From contig OX485803.1 of the NCBI GenBank assembly GCA_950295325.1, positions 77,579,554-77,643,553 of the forward strand: a stretch of 64,000 bases of DNA, written 5' to 3'. The DNA is from Polytrichum commune (Eukaryota; Streptophyta; Polytrichopsida; Polytrichales; Polytrichaceae). Of this stretch, positions 13,293-23,558 are shown one piece after another; the stretch's first letter is position 1, and each line of letters starts with the position of its first letter. The notes below the pieces were generated by a model. The model saw nothing but the letters and a program-made list of their open reading frames with translations. It was not told where the DNA came from and searched no databases. Made by a program: the position numbers and the translations under genes.

Positions 13293-16200
13293 ATGCCTCA
13301 CAAAGCCGATGAAACTGGTGAGTCCTCACAAGCTTAAACCTGCCCAGGCTCACATTTGTTGTCTTGTGTTGTCTTATCTTTGTTTGATGCTTAACATTCC
13401 AGATACCTGAACACAGATTCTGAAAATACTAACCTCACCCTCATCCAGTTATTCATCCAGCCCTGCTCTTTCAATTCTTCCACCTTATACATACCAGAAT
13501 TTTTTCGTCAAGCCTCAACATTATCTTCATATCCTTTGTTGTTTCCTGTACATTCCACCACCTTCAACCCTAGGCTGGCGTCAGTTACTTCACAAAATAT
13601 GTTATGGATACAACCATGGCGAATGACGACCACATCTCACAACCACAGCACATAATTTGCACCGATCTGTTGTCACGTTGTGTTGGTTAGGTTTTGTCGG
13701 CTGATGCATGTAAAGGCTCGTGCCCGCTTTTCTTGAATTAACATTTCGGGTTCAAGCTCAAGCCCAAACTTGACCTGGTAGATTGGTGTGAAGACTACAA
13801 GTTCAAGTTTGGGCATGAACTTGAAAGTCAATCGTGAAAGAGGAGTAAGCGAACCTCCGCTATGTTAGGCACACATATGGGTCCAAATTTGTCCCACCAA
13901 ACTTGCAAGCTTCAGCTCAGTTCTTGTGTGTGTGTGTGTGTGGGCCTTGAGTAGCTGCCATGTGGTTGGAATCTGATCTGGTGGGAGATTCAGAAAGGTG
14001 TGATTGTTCATATGTTTACTGATGATGTTGATGATGTTGGTTGTTATGAAATGTAGCAGAGCAGCAGGACGGGGAGACAGGAGGTAAGAGGTCGTTGGCG
14101 GGCAGGCTGAAGGAAAAGGCAAAGATGCCAGGGATTAAGGATAAGGTGAAGAACTTGAAGAGCAAAGTGCACATTCCTGGCACGAAGCACAGCGACGACA
14201 ACTCCGAGTACGACGACGACAACTCCCCCCGTTCTGACTCGGCCACGGTAAGTTAATGAGGCTCATCATCCTCCAATCTTTATGTCATCAAATCTTGTGC
14301 TTTGTATCAGGAATCTAAAGAAAATAAAAGAATAAAAGAATAAAAAATTGTCCTGATGGTCGTCGGTTCAGTTAACCATGGGCGAGGAAGCGCCAGTCTG
14401 CAGGTGAAACTTGGACTAACATGTGATAGTTGCCCCTAGCGAGTAGGGAAATGAGACTCTCAAGCAGGTTAATCACCCCCGTACTGCACAAAAAACTTAC
14501 GTGCTTGACTAATGGAAGGCCGTTACTTTTATGCACACGCATGATAGATCAATCTTCTTCAAGAGGACTGCTTCTTCGCGCTTAGTGCAATCACAAGACT
14601 GCTTTTGAGCAATGTTGCGGGGGAATAATTCACTTCTGTCGTGACGACGTGCAGCCCTTGTTTTGTTTCCTCCTGCTAAAGCCTATGAATTAAGTGTCGA
14701 TAAGGGACTCACCAAACACAAAATATGGAGACTTGATGGTCGTGTGGCTTTGATGCAATTCAGTGCAATCACAGATTTGCACTTGAGCTGGCAAAAACTC
14801 TGCTTTTGTTGTGACGTGGATCCCTTCTTTTTATTTGCTTCTGCTGAAACTATTTGGCGTGGCAGAAGGGTACGCGTGCTAGTCCTATTAATCAAGTTTC
14901 AGCAGGGCACCTGGGGGACCCAACAAACACATAATATGGACACTTGATGTGGTATTGATGCATTTTAGTGCAATCACAGGTTTCCACCTGAGCCATGCGG
15001 CCAGGGAACACATCACTTTTGTTGTGACGTAGAATCCTTGTCTTGTGTCTTTCTGCTAAATATCTTTGGGATAGCAGAGGGGTGCTAGTGCTACTCCTGT
15101 GAATCAAGTGTCTATAGGGGACCACATAAACGTGTATATTTCCATATGGAGACTCGAAACTTGTGTGATGCTGATGAATGCCAATTTTCCAACATCTGAT
15201 GGCAGACTCCAAACTCGGACACAACGTACAACACGGGAGCATCCACGCCCTTCACCACCGTAAAGACCGAGCCAGTGCACGACACGAGCGCGACGCCCTC
15301 GTCACAGAACCGGTCCTCATCGGACAGCCCGAAAGTGGCAGATGGCGCTGGGGCACGGAGCAGGGACTTTGGGACGGTCGCAGGACAGTATCCAGCACCC
15401 ACACCCCCTCCGCAACGGCGTCCCCCACAGTTGTCTACCAATAACCTCGACCAGAACGACGACGTTTCCCCAGGCATAGACAACAAGTTTAGCAATTTGT
15501 CGGTCGGAGATCATGCAGCAGGTTCGTATCCTCGGGACGAGCCAATGGTGAACCAAACATCTCGAGACTATTCAACCCTACCAACCAAGGTAACGCCGGT
15601 TCATCTCAAACTCTCACCTGTGTTGTGTGGCTCCTTGATAAGACAAATTGGGTAGTATGTGCATATGACTAATATTTATCTTGAGCATATTCTGATGCTG
15701 GCGATGATTGTGACTCAGTTCCAATCCAATATTATCTTGTTTGTGGGAAATGGATTAGTAGAATGTGCAGAGTATGTTTTTAGCCAGAATGGTCAAGAAT
15801 TACAAGGCATCATTAGAAGTAGAATCACATATTTATGTTATTGATGAAAACCGCTATCATGAGGCACTTCTGATTTGCACATCCCTGCTTATCATTTAGG
15901 AATGGCTACCCCCGGAGATGTAGTTTGCAACTCACTGTAATTGGCCATTCTATGCAGACTGTAGACAATGTCAATCGCCCATACGAGACACCCGTATCGA
16001 ACTCAGGGCCTGCAGGTAGCCATAATTCCGCCTCGCCAAATTACACACAGAACTCTTCGCAAAGTCCTGCAACGACTCCCAAGGGAGTCAGTGGCACATT
16101 GACATCCATGAAGGACACTGTGGTGGGATCGGCAGCTGCTGCCGCGACTGTGGTGGGCTCGAAATTGGGATACTATCGAGAAGATGATGATGGGACGCCC

Positions 16201-17324
16201 GGAGTCATGGGGGAAGCTGGACACAATGATAATAGCGCATATCGAAGGAGCGTTACAAGCCCCAACGCGGGAGGGAAGACATACACGCAGCAAGCCACAG
16301 ACACTTTCACAGGCGTGAAGAACACTGTGGTGGCGAGCCTGGGTTTGGACAAGCCCCGTGACCCGAATGCGCCTTCAGTGTTGGACAAGGCGAAGAACAC
16401 GTTAGGTATGGGTATGGGTGCGGACAACAATAAGACTAATAGTAATAAGCCTCGTGACCCGAACGCGCCTTCGATCATGGACAGGACGCGAGGGTATGTG
16501 AGTTCGGCCACAGTGGCTGGTAAAGGGTACTCGGCCACGGCAGCCGACCATGCGGCCCGAACCAAGGACCGAGTGGCCGCCACCACGGCTCCCACACACC
16601 ACGACAAGTCTCTTGCCGAACAAGTCACGGAGAGCTTGAGCAGCTTACCTGGAACTATTAAGGACAAGGTGTGGGGTCCCTCATCCCCATCGAAAATCAC
16701 CAACGGAGGAGTCAATTCTGCGGGTTCTCCTCAATCTGGCAGCAGCCCTCGCAGTCCCGGTGTTGTGAGCCGTGTTTCGGGGGCTGTCACTTCTCTTTTC
16801 AGTTCAAGCCCTAAAGAAGATCTGCATGATCAGCAACACACATTCCCTGCCCATTCCTATTACGTCAAACCCGCAGCTGGTGCGGAGACCTCCACAAATT
16901 TTGCAGGTAAAGTGATGTTTACAGCAGTTGACTTTGGGTGGTGATGCTTTGGTTGATGATCTCACTCGCTGCAGTCTTTGTTGATGAGTCGAAGCTCATT
17001 TAGCTGGCCTCCTGGTGATGCTTTGTTTGATCATCTCCCTCCATTTGTCGACGAGTCGAAGCTCATTCAGCTGCTTTGACATTCTATCCCTCATTTGATG
17101 GAGATTGATTCTTTGTTTGGCAATGGCGTTTGTCCTCTGTCTGGGGAGCCATCTGCATGTTGAAGCCTATGCTTAGTGTGAAAATAAAGAGGCAGGCGGG
17201 CTGATTTTAACCAACCTGGCAATCTATCGTGTGTCGATGTGCAGATCATAGTTACACGGCAGATGCAGCGACGAGATCTCCAACTAGCTCCACCACCTCA
17301 CCTTACCCAGTTAATGCGAACTAA
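13293..17324 (+). CDS. LTI65/RD29B (CAP160)-like desiccation- and ABA-responsive protein
   Basis: Exons are 13,293-13,317, 14,060-14,247, 15,206-15,589, 15,958-16,906 and 17,245-17,324, giving 541 residues; every phase joins (1, 0, 0, 1). The protein is hydrophilic and probably disordered. Residues 18-45 are Lys-rich (KEKAKMPGIKDKVKNLKSKV) and are followed by an Asp/Ser stretch, as in LTI65/RD29B. A PYETPV motif lies near residue 207. A repeated block KPRDPNAPS..D occurs near 331 and 363, and EQVTESLSSLPGTIKDKV lies near 420-437. Proteins of this group accumulate in cold, drought and ABA and are thought to protect membranes or proteins; no enzymatic activity is known. DRE and ABRE cores lie upstream. 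The assignment is by composition and motif style, so 'LEA-like' is a safe fallback. The 8-codon first exon is the least certain part. Confidence 0.75.
14570..15165. repeat. About three degenerate tandem copies, period near 210 bp, inside an intron
   Basis: The second intron of the LTI65-like gene repeats a set of landmarks. GTGCAATCACA occurs at about 14,586, 14,763 and 14,969. ATATGGA(G/C)ACT occurs at about 14,724, 14,934 and 15,144. TTGTTGTGACGT and GGACC/GGGACT-type blocks recur with them. The copies are diverged and non-coding. Confidence 0.7.
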
Positions 17325-19154
17325 CTTCTCGAATTAATCAGGATTATGTGGATCACATAACATTGTGCAACTAAAAAGATGGGAGGTAGGAAAGACACTA
17401 GACAGATAGAGAAATAGATATTGAGCCTGGTTTTCAAATAATAATCTTGATACACTGGTAGAAAAAAATTTCAATTTGTACAAACTTTGCTTCGTATGAC
17501 AGAACGATGAGAGACTGAACAATCTGTACAAAGGTTGCTTCATATACTAGAAATATGAGGGCATGAGCACTGATTTTCAGACATTCGTATTTATGTTGTT
17601 CCTGATGATAGTATGTAGCTCTGAATTGTTATAATTTGCGTTAATGATTGCATCTTTCTGTGCACAGATGCTGGGCAATGCATGCTGTGTCTGTGGAGAT
17701 TGGTAGAATTTGGGTATGTGGCTGAGAGTGAAACAGACAGTTGCTGTTGTGCAGAGAACGTGTTGGATTGAGGTGACTCATGGAATACATGCAAATCATG
17801 AAAACTATGACATGAATGGGAGTTTTCGGGAGTTTGAAAGGGTCATTATGAACTAATTTCATTTAAACAAAAGGCTGTCAATTATCCTATTTAGTTTAAG
17901 AAGTAAAAATTAATGTTGCTGCAATCTTTGCTAATGAAGTGAAACAACGTATGTGGCCAACCGGAATCTAAATATGCAGTTTGCACACCTAAAGTGGAAC
18001 TTGCACAGCACCTTCATAGTTGGTAATCACTGTAAGAGAGATAATTTAGGGCTCAACCTGTAGGTGTTTTTGATGATCTTGCAGTAAATATATGATATCA
18101 GCCTTTGTATGAGGTACCCAAAAAAATATCAACCATCCACGTGGCAATGTGAATGAGAAACTAGTACATATGTGAAGGCATAATGGGTGGGGTAGATGAT
18201 TGAAAACAAACTTTAACCCTACTAACATCAAGTGGATGACAGAATTTGACCCAATTGGGATGAAATTTTTTGCATAAGATTTCCAACTAAGTTGTGAACC
18301 TTTGAGGCTTTAAATTTTGATGTTTGCACCAAATGTGAGTTTAGGGTTTAGGGGTTTAGGGTTGCACTCCCGTTTTACATCCAATCTTACATAGTATTTT
18401 TCAAATAACTCCAAAAACTCCAATTACCAATCCCAACAGTAGAAATCTGAAACATAAAATAAACTAAATTCTTGCAAATATTCATAAGTTTTCAAGTACA
18501 TATGAGTTTTGTTTTCCTATTTGACACATTTCCTAGTGTATTATGAGGTTTAGTCCCAATCCAATGGAATTTGGAGCATTCGATGACTTTGAAAAATTCC
18601 ACAAGGCTGAGGTTGTGTCCAAATCCAATGAAACTCGGGACGTTGGATGCAAAAAAAAATGTTTTGATTCTAACAAAAATTTCACCTCCATTTAATAAAA
18701 AGTCAAAGGTCTCATTTCAAACAAATTATGTGGTCTTGACTTGCAATTGCTAACTTGTTCAAGCTTATGATGCTCGAATCCATCAACTGGCTAGATGATT
18801 CCACAAAGCTACGTGTCCACATTAGTACCTTAATGTGAATTTGAAAATGAACAAGTTTAAACTTTAAGACTGTACATGGCAAGGGCTGTTCATCCTAGAG
18901 GCATAATCCTGCTACAACAAGACACATGTGCTATCATGAACTCTACACACCTAAAATCCCACCACATGAAATGGTTCAATATATACTTATTCCATTCAAG
19001 AGAAGTTTCAATCCAACACCTAGTTGAGACTGGTGCAAAGCAAATCCCATTCTACTCTATCTCAAATTCAGAATTAGGCCAAACATTCACATAGCTTTCA
19101 TTGCTTTCACATAGCAAATTTGAAGTAGGTATATGAATGATCCTCTAAAACCCA
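17325..19154. other. Intergenic region with an interstitial telomere-like run
   Basis: No gene is supported. The first 200-300 bases are probably the 3' UTR of the LTI65-like gene. At 18,340-18,364 the sequence TTTAGGG occurs three times in a near-tandem run, the plant telomere repeat. Confidence 0.5.
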
Positions 19155-19377
19155 CTACACCGTTTATGGCATTTAGTATCACTTACTATTTGGAGTTACA
19201 TTGTGCTATATCTTTTACTTCATATCTCAATTTTCACCACCAAAGGTCAAATTGGTGGTTTGGACACTATATAACATTAGCATCTTTACTTGGTAATAAT
19301 TAACATTAACAATTAAATATTATAGCAATGCATAACTTCGAATAGTAAATGACACTAAATACCATTAACGATGTAAT
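19155..19377. mobile_element. MITE-like hairpin, 223 bp
   Basis: The first 56 bases and the reverse complement of the last 57 bases align with roughly 75-80% identity. Shared landmarks are TTTAGT(A/G)TCA(C/T)TTACTATT and a final GCTATA. The element is non-coding, with no obvious target-site duplication. It lies 563 bp downstream of the stop codon of the minus-strand gene at 19,940. Confidence 0.6.
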
Positions 19378-19939
19378 TGTTATAGAACATCTGCAAAAGA
19401 ACACAGATAAGAAACCATGGAAAAAACTGTTTAAATTGCACTCTGCTTGTTGCATCAATATTACCTGTAAGCAGATCGTAAACCTATACTGCAGCTGTTT
19501 GGCATGCTCGAACATGTGGCCTCCCTCTGTTCCTAGAGATGCAAGATCTAACTACAATTACCCATAGTTCCAACCTGAAGAACCTTTTAAAGGCCAATTT
19601 ATCTCTATCCACCAACAGCACAGTTTAATCGGGCCCTAGAAGCAGTTTGAAAGGGAAAGAATGCTCAATTTTGAAGCACACTGGAAATTTACATAACTAG
19701 CTCCCTAAATAGGATCTGTCAATTGCACAAAGCTTAAGCTTCCTTTTGTGAATCTCAGAACTTCTTCACCACAAAAGGTCCTTGATATGATGTTCTGAAA
19801 AGCTTCCACCCAACACCTCCATCAATGGACTTAAAACTGAGAAGACCTCACAATAACTTTGTCACACACTGAGAAATGTGGACCTGCATAAACAGTGATA
19901 CAGATCAAATAGTGCAGGCTTTGTTTGCGCTGTGTTATT

Positions 19940-22301
19940 TCAAACTAGAACAGGCACGGTTCCAGCAGCTCTATCTGCTTGGAGTTGGGCCCAGGCCCTA
20001 GCTCTCTCAGCCCCTTCTTTCCATCTCTTCCTTCGGTTTGCATCACGAAGAATATTAGCTGCTTTCTGCTGCTCCTTTCGAGTGTGCGCTTGCAACTGAT
20101 ATTAGAGCACACACCACATGTAAGCCAGCTGTTGAAACCAAGAGATTCAATTGAAAGAAGAAGAGAATCCATAAAACATGTACACAAACACAAGATTGGG
20201 TTAAGGTTTGAAAATTCAATAGAAGAATTATTTGGAGCAGATAATGTGACAATGCAGTAGATGCATAGCACAGCACCATTGTACTTTGAAATTAACAAAA
20301 CATATGCATTAAATGACTACCCAGATTCCTGTAAAAACACAATCCATAACATTATATCCTCACCCATTCAGTTTAAACAGTTGCCATTCAAAATGCTGCT
20401 AAGTCTGGGTTCAGAAACAACACTTTAAACTTCAAGAACCATGGTTACATATTAATACCTCTCACTGACATTTCATTGGTCATTGATAATATGAAGTTCC
20501 AGATTGCAGCAATCTATACATAAGTTTTCCTCATCTTGCGAGAGTATGGTGGTACAGGGACTGACCTTGGCAAACGCTGCTCGCTGAGCCATGCGTTTTT
20601 GATGGTTACGGTTCTTCACACTGCCCTCATTAGGTCGTGATGGAGGTACTTGCTCACCCTCACGTGGTACAGGCAGCCAAACATAGGGCCCTGCAGGAAT
20701 TCAACAGTCAAAACAAACACTGACTTACCTCAAGTCTACCCCTACATGCTTGCAGACATGAACGCAAAAATCCTCACACAAAAGGCAAACATTCCGTTTC
20801 TGCAGTTTAGGGCAATGCAGACCAATGCTCTACCAAAGCAGCAGATGGGCAACAAAAATTGATCTCCACTGCCAGAAAATCCCTACTATCAACTCAGCAT
20901 ACAGCAGTCACCAACAGAAGACAACAAATAAATATCAACAATGCATTCTCCTGCATTCTCCATTACAAGACGAGTCAGAAGCTCACACTAATAGTTAAGG
21001 AATGTCTCATTAAGGTCATGATCTAACCGAACTGTGATATATCCAGCCCATACAAGTAATGTGAGGTTGTAGATTATGAACTTCCTGTCTAACCAGTATA
21101 TCTATGGGTTCCAGTTTCCTGATGCTTCACATTAATATCGTGTCTAATACGGATGAACGCATCCCACTGCTCCTTCATGTCGTTTGTGCAACTTCTCCAA
21201 CCATTTGGTATTGAAACCGAAATAGATGTACGCGCACACGTTACAATGGACGGGAGAATTCCTCATCACATACACTAGACACCTCCCTAACTCCAAAGCG
21301 TAGCAGTCAACGGGGAAGACCCACAAGCTATGGATTGTGTGCTTAAGTGATGATCTGGATACAAAATTCTTATAAATTCTAGCCGTGATAGGTCTGCAAG
21401 AGACCCGTGCACTCAATTTCCGGCATATGCCACCAGAAGAACCAATAATGTCTAGCATCACTATGCTCTTGCACACTGCATTATCAACAAGACTATTCGC
21501 ACACCGGTAAAACATGCTCTTCCCTTCTCCTTAGTATGCACTCGTCCATTCCTACCATTTGACTCAAGATGTTTCTAGAAGGTAGACAAATCAACAATGC
21601 AATATTCCACTCGCCACAGGCTGGAGATTGTCCAGCTTAGGATTTTGTGCGCAAATGATAAATCCTAAGCTAAAAGGGTTTACAGCACCAGGAATGGAAA
21701 ATGCATGACCAGGGGTACTCCGTGTAGAGCTAACCCAATCCATACCTACTCGAGATGTTTGAACAAGTTAGAAAAATCAACAACGTACAATTCCACTCGC
21801 TGTAGGATGGAGTGTTTAGGATTTAGGGTTTAATGTGCAAAAAGCTAAGCCCGAGTTTGTTTGGCACAAGAAATGAAAAGAGCATGAATAATGATATTCG
21901 GTGAAGAGCGTATGTAATTCATTCCTACTCGATATTTTTGTACAAGTTGGAACAATCAATAATGTACAGATCCACTCGCCGTAGGATTTAGGGTTTAATG
22001 TGCCAATCCTAAACCCTAGTTTGCTTGGCAGAAGGAATGGAAATAGGATGAACAGTGATACTTGGTGAAGAGCGCACCTACCGCCTTGCCATTTCTTCGC
22101 CCTCTTGGCAAAGTGGCGCACGCTCGAGAGCAAGAACGGGAGCGGCGGGTTGGCCCCTCCTCCAGGCTGATTGCGCGCAGGGTTTGCTGCAAGAGTGGAG
22201 GAGGAGAGAGAAGGTTGCGAGGTAAGGCTGAGACGAGTGCAGCAGCGCCGCAGTAACAGCAGTGAGGATGCCATTGCGGAGGAGGAAGAGGACATCGCCA
22301 T
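19940..22301 (-). CDS. Small conserved plant protein, probably mitochondrial; function unknown
   Basis: Exons on the minus strand are 22,301-22,082, 20,690-20,566 and 20,095-19,940 (stop TGA), giving 166 residues with joined phases (1, 0). The N-terminus (MAMSSSSSAMASSLLLLRRC) is rich in Ser, Leu and Arg with no acidic residues, and SSVRHFAKRAKK follows near 60-71; this looks like a mitochondrial targeting peptide and its cleavage area. The mature part contains GPYVWLPVPREGEQVPPSRP, NEGSVKNRNHQKRM and a long basic helix ending RKRWKEGAERARAWAQLQAD. I recall similar short basic plant proteins (GPYVW...PNEGSVK...) but not a firm function. A mitoribosome-associated or RNA-binding role would suit the charge and is only a guess. 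It is divergent from the TTLL12-like gene, with 1,257 bp between start codons. The long first intron contains tandem repeats. Confidence 0.7.
21549..22080. repeat. Three tandem copies, period about 180-187 bp, in the first intron
   Basis: The landmark block CCTAC(C/T) ... GT(A/T)..A..TCAA(C/T)AA ... CCACTCGC(C/T) starts at about 21,553, 21,740 and 21,923. Each copy is followed by TTAGG(A)TTT and a 'TTTGGCA/TTGGCA..AGGAATG' block. The copies lie wholly in the first intron of the minus-strand mitochondrial-type gene, and the last abuts its splice donor at 22,081. Confidence 0.65.
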
Positions 22302-23558
22302 AGCCTTCCTGCTCTTTGTGATCCAAGAGTGGACGTAAGTCTAAAACCCTGTTCGGGCTCTAAACAAGCGGAACACGGAGAGAGGAAGGGAGACCTCTCC
22401 CCCAAGCACTACCATCCACAACGCTACAATGGCCTCCACACCAGAGAACTAAGCTGATTGTGGGTGATTAAAGTTGAGGGTATCTTCAACACCATCCCCC
22501 TCAATTTCCCACGCCAAAGCGCTGGTGCAGGAGCTTGTGCAGTAGTATATAAAGACATAAAGGGGTGCAGTGTGTAGGCCCCCCTAATGGACACTTTCAA
22601 CTCCACGTACATTTTTGGCTGGTAAATGGGATCACCAATTGTCTTGTCTAGTTAGCAATTGCGAAGATTGTCAAAATCATAGTTAAGATGTAAAAGCTAC
22701 AAGATGTCAAAGTGAAGATTTTTCATATTGACCTTTTCGATAATGTTAAATATCAAACTTAGAATGGTATTCTTATTTTAAGCACATACAAATCCAATAT
22801 CATCATAACATATGTATTGGTAGTGTGTTTTTTTTTATTGCAAATACACCACTCAAACATAGACGTATGCATAGGACTATTGTTCAATTAAGACCCGCAT
22901 ACATGAGTGGTTGATGCACAACTATTACAATAAAATTTGTTAATCTTTATATAATATTATAAATATAGATCGTGTAAAACGATAATGATGAACATGTGTT
23001 AATATGATTAGTGTGACCATGTAAAGTTAGATATAAAACATGAGGTTTGAATTTAAGTTTGAAGAGCACTCTAGCACGAAACGAGGTTTGATTGGGTAGA
23101 GGTTCCATTATGTTGTTCCATCACAATGGAGTTCCCCGTTCGCTTTGAAGCTCTTCTAGTATGTGGATGACTGACTCCTATCGTTGGTCGTCATCCACTC
23201 TCCTCTCGATCAGGGCATGGACAGAATATGGGAATAACGGATGATATCGCGCCTGTGTGGATGCAAAATTGTGACTAGTTATGATAACCTTTGTGCTCTT
23301 GGATGAGCGATCGGTTATGGAGTGGGTTGGAAGAGGGGGGCGGCAAGCCTAAGCTAAGTTAGAGGAGAAGGAAGTTTGCAAGAGATGGTGAAGAAGAAGG
23401 TTTGCAAGGGAGTTCAGATGCAAGATTGTGGAAGAAAACAAGGGAGGGCAGGTCGCTTTGTGATGAGCCTGGTATCATCTTCTCCGTAAGTCCCCGTGCC
23501 AATCTCTTGGAGACACAATCGCGAATTAACTTGGCTACACAGTATACTATATACTACG
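22302..23558. promoter_or_regulatory. Shared upstream region of two divergent genes
   Basis: This 1.26 kb separates the minus-strand start at 22,301 from the plus-strand start at 23,559, so it must hold both promoters. The 22,300-22,500 part is GC-richer, and the middle (22,620-23,080) is strongly AT-rich. No confident TATA box or factor site was identified. Confidence 0.4.

Noticed and set aside
16173-16715. 180-codon minus-strand ORF
   Set aside because: Antisense to the large exon 4 of the LTI65-like gene, whose reading frame has family-like composition and matching splice phases.
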